Of a DNA stretch of 64,000 nt, positions 23,762-36,060 are shown piece after piece (the first letter of the stretch is position 1; each line of letters opens with the position of its first letter). Source of the DNA: Paramecium sonneborni (Eukaryota; Ciliophora; Oligohymenophorea; Peniculida; Parameciidae); contig CAJJDN010000052.1 of NCBI GenBank assembly GCA_905182985.1, positions 90,163-154,162 on the forward strand, written 5' to 3'. The notes beneath the pieces were generated by a model. The model was given only the letters and a program-made list of their open reading frames with translations. It did no database searches and had not been told where the DNA came from. The position numbers were made by a program, and so were the translations under genes.

Positions 23762-23972
23762 TAATAATATTAATTAATTTTAGTATAAAATAAAAAGACA
23801 ACAAATTCTTCTTTTGAATTTAAATTATCCATTAAATTTTAGGATATTCTATTGGTATAATACAATCAATCAATATAATCAATAAAGTCTATGAAATAAT
23901 TATAAAAATTATTAATTCTCTGAATATTAATAGCAATTTTGTTATTATTAATATTTATGTATTGATACTATA

Positions 23973-24347
23973 TCAATGATGATGATGACTATGAGTTTTA
24001 GGTGTTGGATTTCCAGTTTTAAAGTATCCCAAAACTTGAGCTGCTTTCAAATAATTAGTGCCTTAACATTTCATATCTAAACAAAATTAAACATATTCTT
24101 TTTCTTAAATTTTGAAACATGTTCTATAACATAATTCTAATAATATAAATAATTTATTACTATCTTCCCAATTATTATCATGGAGATATTAATTTCTTAA
24201 CTTATCTTAAATTGTTTATTATTAAACTGAATAGTCAGGCTAATCTTCTAAACCATGAAATGATGATAATAAATCAAAGAAATGAATATGTCCTTTATGA
24301 AATATTTCAGGATTCTAAGGTGTATAAGCTGATGAATTTGATTTCAT
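23973..24347 (-). CDS. Unrecognised 124-aa protein with His-rich tail
   Basis: One uninterrupted frame: MKSNSSAYTPQNPEIFHKGH, then helical segments (LFILLELCYRTCFKIQEKEY, ending KAAQVLGYFKTGNPTPKTH) and a SHHHH terminus. No signal peptide or membrane span. The His-rich tail could bind metal, but this is composition only. Its ATG is 145 bp from the divergent 630-aa gene. Function unknown. Confidence 0.7.
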
Positions 24348-24492
24348 AATTATTTTTATTATTAATATATATATCAAATCTCTTAAAGCACACTCTATTT
24401 GCATTTACTATATTATTTGATTAAATATTAAAAATTTTAAAACTAAATCTAGCTAATCTTATCTATTCATTGTTTAATTTATTTTTATTTTT

Positions 24493-26419
24493 ATGTCTAA
24501 TAATAGTAAATAAATATATATTTATTTCATGAAAACCAAAATTGTGTCATTATTTCTAAAAAGAGAGCATCTTATTCTATTATCAAAAATGCTTTAATTA
24601 AGTGAAAATGTTATAGAATCATATGGTCAAATTTAAAAAATTGATATTCATAACTAATAAAGTGAAAATAAAATATTAAAAACTGAAAGATGGCCATAAT
24701 CAGATTTAGAATATTTTCAAAACAACTTTTTATAAATTGCAAATTTATCATTTTCCTACTTTAAAATGCACTTTCCAGCAAATTCTGCAATTCATATCAA
24801 AGACCACATTAAATTTATTTAGATTTTAAAGTAAATTAATTATGGAGGTGTTACTATTGAAGATGTTTTCAAGCAATAGAGAGTATACTTATAATCTTAA
24901 TCTCTAGTTACGTCTTCAATTAGAGGTAACTAAAATAACGAAAGCAATTAAAACTATAGATGAACCCATTATGCCTAAAATAATGAATAACAAAATAGAT
25001 ATCTTATCGATATAAACTATCTAAGATAAATATTTTTATCCAAAGAATTAGGATTTCATGAATCCTTATTTAATACTTAATTTAAAGATGCCAATGACAA
25101 AAACAACTGCAAGACCTATTAATAAAGAACTTTATTAAAGTATTACAAGTTTGGAAGACATACCATCTTTTTAATTTATGAATTCAACTCTCATTTAGCC
25201 TATTCTCAATTATGATATACTAAAAAATTCATTTGATTATAAAATGAATAAACTTATGTTAAGAAACTAACAAATTTAATACACTATTAAAAGATATTAA
25301 CAATCAATAAAAAATTATGATGATATTGATGATAATATGCAAGATAATTCTCTTAAAGAAATTAGAAAAATATTTTGTTTATCAATTAAGTAGATTTATG
25401 AAACAAAGATTAAAGAAGGTATTGATTAAACTTCTTAAGTTACAAAAACTTAAATGGAAGAATAAATTTCACAAAAATTTAGTTAACATAAAAAAGAAAT
25501 ATTTAAATAAAGTGAATCAATTCTTCATAATTCTATTTAAGAGGATGAATAACAATAATATTAAGAAATTTAAAAATTAATTAATTGTAATTAAATATCT
25601 CGTGAATAATCTCCAAATTTATCTAATAGCTCACCAAAGTTGCATTCATTGAGATTGAGTCCATAAGTGTTATTAGAATCATCCTATTAATAAACATTAT
25701 CTTAAAAATTGTTACCAACAGATGAGTCTCATTTATAAAACTAAAGCTCTATAAAAATAGTTTTGAAAAATAAAAATTCTTTTAAATCTTTAGATCTTTA
25801 ATAATCTCTTATTCTGAGTCCAAGTACTTTAAGATTTCCTAAAAAACTATTTGCATATTAAAAGTTTGAAACATTTAATTAATAAAATATCTAAAGTAGC
25901 TAAAATACAAAAATATAATTGGATATTCCAATTTAGACTTCAGAAAATTAAGAATAATCAATTGAAACTCAAAATATAGAAATATAGAAACTTAATTTAA
26001 CAAGTAGAAATATACAAAAAACATCTCTGGATTTTATTCCATAAAGACCATTAGCAGTTTAATCTATTAGATTAAAAAAGTTAAAAGATAAAGATAAAAG
26101 ATTTGATAAAAAAGAAACAAGTTTTCCTTATGTGAAAGAATCTTTACCAAGAGTTTAAGAAGTATTGTTATTTTAAAAAAATAATACAATGAGAAATCAT
26201 TTACAAAATCAATTAATATTATTAACAAGATCTGAACAAATTTTGACTTCATTAATGTCAAATGGACAAATTCGAGGAACAGAACTATATAAATAATTAT
26301 TATAACCAATAAAATTAACAACCAGTTAAAAGTTTTTGAGTCCAAAAAGCAATACATTAATATCTAGAACAAAATTTAAAAAGATATAGTAAGAAACAAA
26401 GATGTTTAATTTAAAATGA
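24493..26419 (+). CDS. Unrecognised 630-aa Gln/Ser/Lys-rich protein
   Basis: The start MSNNSKQIYIYFMKTKIVSL leads into LFLKREHLILLSKMLQLSEN. One 34-nt intron (24926-24959) removes an in-frame TGA, and 1,893 coding bases remain. The middle is strongly Gln/Glu/Lys-rich and probably disordered or coiled (EEQISQKFSQHKKEIFKQSE). Pro/Ser/Arg motifs repeat loosely, such as SLDFIPQRPLAVQSIRLKKL and SLILSPSTLRFPKK. No catalytic motif, transmembrane segment or known domain is seen. A ciliary or cytoskeletal role is possible only by analogy with other Q-rich ciliate proteins. Confidence 0.72.
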
Positions 26420-26471
26420 TTGATTGTTAATACCTAATTTATGATGAATTATTTATATTAATAAATAAAAA

Positions 26472-27260
26472 ATGAAAACAATTTCTTTAATTCCTTCTAC
26501 AGATTAAGTAGTGACAGGATAAACTTGGATAGGTGGACCAACTTATGAATTATAAAAATAACATGTTCCTGGATATGCTGGACATGTAAGAGGATTAAAA
26601 GCTGGTGTTTATATAATTATATTTTAGAATCTCAATATGGAAAACCATTTGCAAAGATAACAGCTGAGTGTATGGAAGATAGATTAGCTAGATGTACAAA
26701 TTCTGAAGAGAGAGAAAGATTATAAACAAGTTATAAGATTGAGTTTGGAGTATCAATTTAACAGTTATCTAGGAACCAAATCTAAGAAAACCATAATTTT
26801 AAACAGCAGCTGAAAGAATTTTAGAAGATGCTCGTAGATAAGAAAAAGTTATTAATGATAGAAATTATCGCACTTATTAGTAATTCTTATTAATTTAATT
26901 TTTAGATCGATGCCTAAAACAATTAATGATATACCACCTATAGATAGATTACCAGTTGTTGGTTATCAAGGATTTAGACCTGTTTTTAGACATCCTTTAA
27001 AATAAGTTGTTCCTCCTGAAATACCTTAACCTTATGTACATCCTTTAAATCAAATGGATAAAGAAATGGCAAAAACTATGCTTGAAACTAATGATAAATT
27101 TAGATAAACTGTATTTAGATAATTTTATATCTAGTATGAAACACCAAAACCACCCATTGTTGGTTATACTGGATTTATGACGGGAATTAAAGCTGAGAAT
27201 ATGTATGGTGAATCCTATAAAGATATAAGCCATTAAGTTTTATAAAAAAAGTAAAGATGA
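26472..27260 (+). CDS. CIMIP2/FAM166-like ciliary microtubule inner protein
   Basis: CIMIP2 proteins lie inside doublet microtubules of cilia. The 238-aa product has the diagnostic paired motifs. The N-terminal half has HVPGYAGHVRGLKAE followed by YGKPFAKITAECMEDR. The middle has LPVVGYQGFRPVFRHPL. The C-terminal half has PPIVGYTGFMTGIKAENMYG then ESYKDISHQ. The recurring P-x-x-GY-x-GF/H pattern followed by YG is the family hallmark. Introns are at 26605-26627, 26750-26772 and 26880-26905 (23, 23 and 26 nt); 717 coding bases. The stop is 25 bp from the convergent EMC8-like stop. Such a gene is expected in a heavily ciliated cell. Confidence 0.85.
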
Positions 27261-27285
27261 ATATTATAAACCTATTTCATATTAT

Positions 27286-27917
27286 TCATTCTAAATACTG
27301 ATTTCTGAAATTTAATTACACATTTTCAAAATGAGCATCGAAATCTATTATTTTCCAATGAAGACCAGCTTTCAAACAATCTTCAATAATCTTCCATTCT
27401 AATGTACTTGATGAATTTATCACATATTTCATATTTTCATTCAATGAAACAATCTTTAATATTTATTTATTTTTACTTTAGCATTCAATAAATAATTATC
27501 ATCCAATTCTATTTATGAAATTCTCATCAAAATTGCTTACTTTTAATTTATGTTTTATAACATTTCTTGAGCAATCTCACTCATAATACCTCGAGAATTA
27601 GCTCTAGCCTCATAAACACCAATTATCTTTCTATCACTTTACAATTCACTTTATATCTAATTTATTATTTACACATTCATTTACTATATCTAAGGATACT
27701 TCTAAAGTGTTTAAACTTACTCTTGAATGGAATAACGGATATGCATCCACAATACTTATACATTTATCATTAATCTAACCAACCAATATTCCTAAATATT
27801 ATTATATAAATCAATACCTATAACATCTTCAGTTGAATATTTACATGCATGTAACATTGCCTTTTTATATACTATTTTCTGGATATCAACACTAACTTAT
27901 TCTAATTATTAATCCAT
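27286..27917 (-). CDS. ER membrane protein complex subunit 8/9
   Basis: EMC8/9 is the cytosolic MPN-fold subunit of the complex that inserts tail-anchored and multi-pass proteins into the ER. The 187-aa product reads VDIQKIVYKKAMLHACKYST, then EDVIGILVGQ and DAYPLFHSRVSLNTLEVSLD, matching KMxLHAxKYP..xVxGxLxG and DCxPLFHxxLxLxPMLEVAL. It continues KKIIGVYEARANSRGIMSEI, equivalent to IxGYYQANE, and later WKIIDFDAHFENV, the C-terminal region. Introns are at 27792-27817 (26 nt), 27631-27649 (19 nt, the shortest here) and 27454-27476 (23 nt). As in EMC8, the JAMM metal ligands are absent. It is the reverse neighbour of the CIMIP2-like gene. Confidence 0.86.
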
Positions 27918-28837
27918 AAATAATATTTTAATTTATTTAATTAAATTTCAAATTGATGGCTTATTTTTCATATTAATAAAATGCAACTCTCTTCAACTCT
28001 AATCTTCTTTAAAGTAATTTATATCTAAAAATTACATAAAGAAATAATTAATTAAAATTCTAAAAAAACTTAATAAAATTATTCAGCCTCACTTTCATTT
28101 AAAGGAAGTATCAAATAAATTAGATAACATAAATTAAAGCATTTTTTGACATTTTAGATGATAATTTAAAGCTAATTTTAGGCTATTTAAGATATATAAA
28201 TTTTTATGATCATTTTTTTTATTTATTTCAGCTTTTATTTTAGATATGAGAAATTCAAATTATTTTTATCTATTAAATCTATCATTATTTGTCAGTATGT
28301 ATAAATTTAAATGGAAATATTATAATTTAATAATATTTCTAAATAATTTATTCTTAAGACTATTTTTTCTTTTAATGTTTTGTTATTATCCTATTTAAAA
28401 AATTACAATATGAATTTTTAAATTAAATTTACTAAACCAAAATTTAAAAAGAATAAAGAGTAAAATGTTTAAGTTAATCAAATAGAATGGTTATTATTTA
28501 TTTTATTTCTAATTTTAAGTAAATTAAAATAATTTATAATAATAAGTAATATCTTAGATGTTAAAATGATAGTTTGAGGTAGATTTATTATTGAATCAGG
28601 AATTCTGTTATTAAATCAAATCAAAATTGAAATTTAAATTCATAATTCTTATTTTTTTAACTGATTAATAATTTATAAATTTATATTAATTTTAATATCA
28701 CATTTGTTATTCCAAAGTATCTTAACTTTCTTAATTATAATTAGAAAATAATTTGAAAAATTATAATAGAGGAAATATCTTTTATTGAAAAATAATTAAT
28801 ATATAATATGGGTATGTGAAGGAATTTGAATTCAAAT
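27918..28837. other. 920-bp AT-rich intergenic, no gene seen
   Basis: Long stretch of A/T-rich sequence with frequent short homopolymers. With TGA as the only stop, open frames occur by chance; none shows family motifs or Gln/Lys-rich coding character. It must contain the EMC8 promoter at its left end. Confidence 0.5.
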
Positions 28838-29242
28838 TCAATGTTAACAATTCCTAACAGGTCTTGTTCTCAATCTGATAGAAGAGAGTCTAGCTTTGTA
28901 ATTCTTCTGTATTCTATGATTTTTTTGAACATGTCCTCCAAGACTATGTGAATAGGAAAAAACCTTCTCACAAAATCCACATTAGTATTCTAAATTATTC
29001 TTTATTATGATGAAGTTGTCTTTTTTAGTTTTTACTTTAGGAGGATCCTCCAATATAAAAGATGAGAACTCCTATTCATAAGGGGAATCTGAGAGGTTCA
29101 GATAACCAGATACACTTTCTTAAAGAAAGTCAGCCTAAATTGTATTCTCTTGATCTTCTCTTAGGTTGAATGTTTAATTAGATGCTTAGAGAGAATTTGT
29201 ATCTTCACTCTCTATTTATCTAATGAAGTGAGGAGAATTCAT
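28838..29242 (-). CDS. Single C2H2 zinc-finger protein with plant-like SLGGH motif
   Basis: An uninterrupted 134-aa frame starting MNSPHFIRQIESEDTNSLQA, with an acidic N-terminal half (SVSGYLNLSDSPYEQEFSSF). One zinc finger is near residues 92-113: CGFCEKVFSYSHSLGGHVQK then NH, i.e. C-x2-C-x12-H-x4-H. The SLGGH core resembles the QALGGH finger of plant transcription factors. A basic tail follows (RIQKNYKARLSSIRLRTRPV). A nuclear DNA-binding role is likely from architecture. The GC content and codon choice are slightly richer than the flanks. Confidence 0.82.
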
Positions 29243-30353
29243 ATGTTTAATATTGAAAAAAAAAAGTTCTTTATACAGTATTTATAAGGTTATAAAATCT
29301 TTTTATACAAAATGTAAAGGCGCGTAAAAAATTCCATTTAAGATGTTCTACTTATGGTTAAGTTTATTTTGTAGCGAAAAACTCAAAGTAGAGCCTTTAA
29401 AATGGTAAATTTTTATTTAGTTCACTATGGAATGTTTTTAGAACTATGTTTCATATAATTAGATATTAAATATGGAACCTTATTTGTGTACTTAATTATG
29501 GAAGACATCTTTGGTAAACTTGAAAAAGGATCTAATCAGTTTATGTTAATTTGTATCTTTATTGATGTTTTCCAATAATTTTTCAAGTAAGCATTCTTAA
29601 TAGTTTAGAAATGATAATAAAATGAGATTTAATAATCAAAATTGCCTTTTCATACAATTATTAGTAATAATTGTAAAGAAAGGTTGTTATGATTGAATAA
29701 AAATCAAACTTTTGATTACTTAGGTGGGATGATCAATCTAATGAGTATCATTATTTAATTTCAATTCATAGATTAGATTTATTTGTTCACAATTTATTTT
29801 GATTCTAAGGGAAATTAATTTATATATAATTGTCCCCAGCATTTGTTGAAACCTCTTATTAATCTTAAATCGATTTGATTAAAATTTTTTCAAAGAATTT
29901 ATTAAGTATTTTACATTTTATCAAAGATAAACTTATTGTTTAAATATATAAAAAACGAGCGAAAAGGATTCCTCAATAATTATTTTCTTTTTAAGTTATA
30001 ATTTAAGTTCTTTAAGAAGAGGTATTCAATATGCAATGATTAAAATCATTAGAATGAAATTGGGAGGAACTTTAAAAATTTAAATTTAAAAATGAAAAGT
30101 TGATTATTTATGCATTGCTTTTCAATGAATGAATAGTATTCTTCTTAGTGCTTAAGAGTAGAAAGAATGTTCCTAAGAATAGATGTAAAAGAACATATTT
30201 AGGAATAGAAGTTTAGACAAATTATTAAAAGGAAGTTTTTAAATTAGAACTTACAATAAAATAAAATTGATAAATTGGATCCTTGTATAATTTATTCTTC
30301 AAAATAAATCTTATTATTTATTAAATGCTGTAAAAATTTGAAACTAAATTTGA
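29243..30353. other. 1.1-kb region without a convincing gene
   Basis: AT-rich. A frame from ATG 29312 to TGA 29612-29614 is open for about 100 codons under the ciliate code, but it has low glutamine content, no motif and many hydrophobic residues, so I treat it as chance. Right of 30000 there are A-rich runs with no consistent frame. Confidence 0.45.
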
Positions 30354-32029
30354 TCATATTATTATTTTCTTTTTTTCAAAAAACTACAATCTTTCACTTA
30401 GATGACGGCTATGTTTAGTTGATGAACCAGAAGATTATTCAGTGGAAGTAGAATGATATCCTTAATTAAATTCATATCCTTAAAATTAATCTATTTTGAT
30501 ATCAAATAAAAGATTACCTTAAATCAGTTGATCTCTTAAAACTAAAATGTTTTATTAAATTAATTCATTATTTTCTTCATCTTCAATTATAATTTATTTT
30601 TAATCAAAATTATCTTCAGTTTACTATTAAAATTAAAGAAATAAAATACATTAGGAATGAAAGGAGGAATTAAAGTTTAATTTTACAATTAATCCCAAGG
30701 AAATTGAGCAAACCATGGATGTTCTTTAATTTCTGAACTTCCATTGTAGCCTAATCTAGTTTAAGGTTTTCTCTGTATTAACTAATAAATATAATTAGAA
30801 AACTACTCTATTAATAAAATCAACTGCTTCTAATGACCAATCATCAGGTATTTCATTTCTTTTAATTTAAACTTATTTAGCTAAGATTTAATCTCTAATT
30901 TCTTATCTTGATCTTCCAACATATGGTCTCTGAATTATAATTAAATGATTACTCTTCCAATCATAAATTCATAAGCAATAACTCCTACAGCAAAATAATC
31001 AACTGCAAAAGTATGATTTTATTTACACATAACTTCAGGTGCTAATAATATAATTAATATAATATACCCATATATCCAGGAGTTCCACTAGTATCACTAC
31101 TATTTTCAGATTTCATTATTCTAGCAATACCAAAATCTGTTATATGAATATATCCTTTTTCATCAAGAACTAAATTCTCAGGTTTTATATCTCTATGGAT
31201 TATCTTATTTGAATGTATATATTCTAATCCCTAAATGATACAGGCTATAAAAAACTCTTCAAATTAACTTTACATCAATACTTGTAGAGTTTTCATCAAA
31301 TCTTCTCATTCTCCCTATGTGATATCTAAGATCTCCACCTTTCATATAGTCCATTAATAAGTATAAATTTTCTCTATCTTAATAAGCAAAGTTCATATTA
31401 ACTAACAATGGATGCTTTAATTAACTTAATAATGCTCGTTCATTCATCACTGAATGTACACTTTTTTTAGTTACAATTCTTATTAACATTCAATTTATAC
31501 AATGCTTTTGACATTTCTTTCATGGCAAATATTTAACCTGTCTTTTTATGCTCAACTTTCCAAACTTTACCAAAACCACCTATTCCAATCACAAACTCAA
31601 AATTATATTTATTTCTGCAAAATAACATTTCTTATTGGATCTTTGTTGAAGTAGAATTATGAAGTAAGTCTTTAAAATTTACAAACTGTTAACTCTGTAA
31701 TTTAACATGCTGTTTTTATACTTATGATTTAGACTCTGTCGTTACTTTTGCTATTTCCCTAGCTTTTGCTAATAAAGCTTATATCTATTAGTTATTTACT
31801 GACTATACTATCTAAACCATTTTACCTCATTAATTTTTGTTGATTTTATTAATCGTGTAAGGTTCGTAACATCAATCTAAGATCCTTTGTGGCTATGTAC
31901 ATTTTTCAAACTATTCAATCCTGATGCTACAGGAGAAACTTATTAACTTGATGGAACTATTATCGGACTTTTAAAAGTAGATAAACTATTTTGTTTGAGT
32001 TTTCGTTAACTTGTCGAATTAAGTAGCAT
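30354..32029 (-). CDS. AGC-family serine/threonine protein kinase
   Basis: 498-aa kinase. A Ser/Gln-rich N-terminus (MLLNSTSQRKLKQNSLSTFK) precedes the catalytic domain at about residues 125-420. Motifs are glycine loop IGIGGFGKVWKV, lysine in FAMKEMSK, ERALLSQLKHPLLVN, GGDLRYHI, catalytic HRDIKPENLVLD, ITDFGIARIM, APEV after GTPGYM, and EHPWF near the domain end. The GGDLRYHI and IHITDFGIA segments resemble the YANK/STK32 and PKA/PKG branches. The C-terminal tail is acidic/Ser-rich and lacks a clear hydrophobic F-x-x-F motif. Seven introns of 22-34 nt; 1,497 coding bases remain. An internal ATG at 31820 is out of place because the first intron joins the upstream exon. Confidence 0.92.
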
Positions 32030-32661
32030 TTTACAACAATAAATATATTTATATACAAACAAAATTTATTATTTATTGAAATATTAATCATATCTTTATT
32101 AAGTCTCCATAATAATATCTATCTATTTACTAGATCATTATTAAATCAATGAATGAATCTATTTTATCTCATTCATATAACCATTATTTCTTCATCAAAT
32201 ATAATAATTAAATTTTATTATTAAAATTAATATATCTTTTGCGATTAATTTATTGATAAATAGAGATATAAATATAAAATAATTTGTATTTAAACAAAAT
32301 TACATTAAATGAACAATTTAATTATTTTTAGTTATTTATGTAAATGGTAGTTCATCATGAATTATCAATTCAAAAAAATCTTATTAATTAATTTTAATAT
32401 TTTATATTTATTCTAATCAATTAATCCAAATTTACATATAAAAGTGCAAAATCCCATACCCTCTATGAAATTCTTATTCCTTTTTTGTGTTGAATGGAAT
32501 ACAAAATCTATTTTAGATGGTGGGAATTTAATTATATCATATTCTGTAAGGACTTTTTCAAGTGAATTATTATAATATTTATAAGGTATTAATATGATAT
32601 ATTATAATATTTATAGGATATACTAAAATAAAACATTAAAAAATGAATAAATTATAGGAAG
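32030..32661. other. Intergenic, with a short tandem AT repeat at 32567-32625
   Basis: No gene seen. Near the right end a roughly 30-bp AT unit containing ATTATAATATTTATA occurs twice. The duplicated contig copy (33793 on) begins exactly at this repeat, suggesting a low-complexity contig end. Confidence 0.5.
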
Positions 32662-33791
32662 TCAAAATATTTGTTTAGGATGAACAAAGTTTAAATAATC
32701 TATTTTTTCTTTTTTTTCTTCAATATTATCACTCATTCTTAAGTTTCTTAATAATGAATCTTATGATTTAAATCTATGGTATATTTATTTTTTATCTTTA
32801 GATTCTAAATGTTTTCTAACATTTCTAAATGAAGCTTGTATAACTTATTAAATTTGCCTAGCTCTTTTATCTGGATTATTAGACTTATAAGCTTATTAAT
32901 ACATCAAAGAGATAACAAGATTATCAGTAGGAACTTTAGGAAGTTTAGTGATTGAATCAAGTATTTAATCTAAATTCATTTAAGGTAGAATTTTATTTGG
33001 ACTGATAGTAGGTAATTTAACATGAAAAGAAAATTTGCCATGTACAATAGGCTTAGGAGATTAATATTCATCTGTTGTAAAAGTTCTATAATAATATAAA
33101 TAGATACTTATCTCTAACTTTATTTGTAGCTGATTCTATTTGAGAAGCATGATTTCCTTATTTTTTTAATTTGGCTTAAAATTATTACAAAGCACTGCTG
33201 AATCCTCTTTTTGAATTTGTATCATCGGAACCTAAATAATGTTATTAGTCATCTGAAAATATTCCAGCATCAGTTAAATGTTAAAAGACTTAGACTTAAC
33301 TTAAACTTTAATTAGAACTATCATGTTTATTCTTTTTTGATTTTAATTATCTACGATGTGAACTTAGATATGGCTTAATAAATAAAATTAGGTAATTACA
33401 TCAGTTTATCTATTAATTTAGGATAGAGCAGAATTAAAGATAAGTTTCCAATGTTTTAATATAAGTATGGATTTTCTTTTCATATTTTCATAGACAAGAA
33501 AGTTACCTAAATTATTAAAGAATTTAGTCTTCCTTATTTTATATACAATTAATCTTGGTGTAATAACTCTTGCTTTAGTAAATCTTTCAATTTTATTGAG
33601 TATTTCAATTTCTCCAAATTATTAATATTCTCCATAAGATGATAATACTAAATTTGTATCAGCAACCTTTTTAGATAATTCTACTTCTCCACTTACGATA
33701 AAATAAATATAATTAGATTTATTTCCCTCATCATAAATAGTATCTCCTGCTTTATATGTTATTTTGTGACATTCAAGTAATATACCCATGA
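32567..33791. repeat. Direct duplicate C, proximal copy (1,225 bp)
   Basis: Matches 33793-35017 (offset 1,226) with one N between. Includes the 3' part of the cyclic-nucleotide-binding gene. Same contig-overlap pattern as duplicates A, B and D. Confidence 0.95.
32662..33791 (-). other. Truncated 3' copy of the cyclic-nucleotide-binding gene (assembly duplicate)
   Basis: Has the same TGA (32662-32664) and C-terminal exons as the complete gene at 33888-35896, but stops at the N at 33792. Not an independent gene on this evidence. Confidence 0.9.
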
Positions 33792-33792
33792 N
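33792..33792. other. Assembly gap (single N)
   Basis: Single N at the junction of duplicate C. Confidence 0.95.
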
Positions 33793-35017
33793 TTATTATA
33801 ATATTTATAAGGTATTAATATGATATATTATAATATTTATAGGATATACTAAAATAAAACATTAAAAAATGAATAAATTATAGGAAGTCAAAATATTTGT
33901 TTAGGATGAACAAAGTTTAAATAATCTATTTTTTCTTTTTTTTCTTCAATATTATCACTCATTCTTAAGTTTCTTAATAATGAATCTTATGATTTAAATC
34001 TATGGTATATTTATTTTTTATCTTTAGATTCTAAATGTTTTCTAACATTTCTAAATGAAGCTTGTATAACTTATTAAATTTGCCTAGCTCTTTTATCTGG
34101 ATTATTAGACTTATAAGCTTATTAATACATCAAAGAGATAACAAGATTATCAGTAGGAACTTTAGGAAGTTTAGTGATTGAATCAAGTATTTAATCTAAA
34201 TTCATTTAAGGTAGAATTTTATTTGGACTGATAGTAGGTAATTTAACATGAAAAGAAAATTTGCCATGTACAATAGGCTTAGGAGATTAATATTCATCTG
34301 TTGTAAAAGTTCTATAATAATATAAATAGATACTTATCTCTAACTTTATTTGTAGCTGATTCTATTTGAGAAGCATGATTTCCTTATTTTTTTAATTTGG
34401 CTTAAAATTATTACAAAGCACTGCTGAATCCTCTTTTTGAATTTGTATCATCGGAACCTAAATAATGTTATTAGTCATCTGAAAATATTCCAGCATCAGT
34501 TAAATGTTAAAAGACTTAGACTTAACTTAAACTTTAATTAGAACTATCATGTTTATTCTTTTTTGATTTTAATTATCTACGATGTGAACTTAGATATGGC
34601 TTAATAAATAAAATTAGGTAATTACATCAGTTTATCTATTAATTTAGGATAGAGCAGAATTAAAGATAAGTTTCCAATGTTTTAATATAAGTATGGATTT
34701 TCTTTTCATATTTTCATAGACAAGAAAGTTACCTAAATTATTAAAGAATTTAGTCTTCCTTATTTTATATACAATTAATCTTGGTGTAATAACTCTTGCT
34801 TTAGTAAATCTTTCAATTTTATTGAGTATTTCAATTTCTCCAAATTATTAATATTCTCCATAAGATGATAATACTAAATTTGTATCAGCAACCTTTTTAG
34901 ATAATTCTACTTCTCCACTTACGATAAAATAAATATAATTAGATTTATTTCCCTCATCATAAATAGTATCTCCTGCTTTATATGTTATTTTGTGACATTC
35001 AAGTAATATACCCATGA
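33793..35017. repeat. Direct duplicate C, distal copy
   Basis: Second copy of 32567-33791, continuous with the 5' half of the cyclic-nucleotide-binding gene. Confidence 0.95.
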
Positions 35018-35896
35018 TTTCAGTTATATCAGTTTCAACAGATGTGAAAATAATATTCTTTTTAAAATATTAAATTTTATCTTCAAGTACTTAACTCAAA
35101 TAAGGATCAAGAAGCTAAATATAAGCAGCTTCACTTATATATAATAGATGTGTATTTTCTACAGCAAAAACTGTAGATGCACGTGTACTTTCTAATTTGA
35201 TAGCTACTTCTCCAAATGAACTTATATATTATTATATAATTATACTCTCCTTAAAAAATCATTTTTACTACAAGGTAATCAGGAAATAAATTCTTTAATC
35301 CATATGGATCTTAAGGAATTTTGTTATCGTTCGTTGTTTAATTTTCAATATCGAATTCTACCTTTTAGATTCCTACCATTTTCTCTCTGGGTTTCATAAC
35401 AACACATCTACCATCTAATACAATATAGTATCGTTTATTTTAATCCCCTTATCTGTAAATTACATTGAATGCTTAAACATACTAATATCTAAATCTATTT
35501 ATATACATACCTTAATTAAGTATATACTTTATGCATCACCTCTGGTGGAACTTACTCTTTCATCATTTTAAATGCTCGAATATTTCCAAGTTATTCAATC
35601 AACACTGAAGATGTTGGAATAAACAGATGAGGTAATTATCTCATACTGGCTTTCTATATTTTTCTACCAAATTTTTAAGGATATTATTCCATTTCGAGTG
35701 ATGGTCTACTGTTAAGCTCACTCTTTATGCTTTCAATGTCAAATAGTTTCTTTTATTTTTTCAAATCCTTGCTATTCATTAATTATAGCTATAAACGCAT
35801 TTCTTCCTCTTCTGAATCAGAATACTCTTAGGGTTTTTAAAAATCAAATATTTGCTTGTCAGAAACTGCAAATTGCGATTGTATAAAAGTACTCAT
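33888..35896 (-). CDS. Protein with two cyclic-nucleotide-binding (CNB) domains, 637 aa
   Basis: CNB domains bind cAMP/cGMP or act as ligand-independent switches. The N-terminal 160 residues are polar and helical (MSTFIQSQFAVSDKQIFDFQ). CNB1, about residues 170-320, has VIYRQGDQNKRYYIVLDGRC and after an insertion FGEVAIKLESTRASTVFAVE. CNB2, about 345-445, has YKAGDTIYDEGNKSNYIYFI, VSGEVELSKK and FGEIEILNKIERFTKARVIT. The C-terminal third is Gln/Ser/Lys-rich. The phosphate-binding cassette arginine is present in the FGE(V/I)A...R-like stretch of CNB1 but spacing is atypical, so ligand binding is uncertain. There is no kinase, channel or PKA-R docking domain. Introns of 22, 25, 26 and 22 nt; 1,914 coding bases. 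Confidence 0.85.
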
Positions 35897-36060
35897 ACTA
35901 ATAACTTTAATCTCAAATTAAATTGAATTATAACCAATTTATATATTTATTTTATCTCTCTAATCAAACACTTATCATTCATGTTACCTCTTTCTTTTCT
36001 TTTAGTTTTCATTACTCAATCTAATACATTATTATTATATAATATTAAATTATTTAATAT

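Noticed and set aside
29312..29614. 100-codon open frame (+)
   Set aside because: With one stop codon in AT-rich DNA such frames are expected by chance. No motif, no glutamine-rich coding character and no neighbour support.
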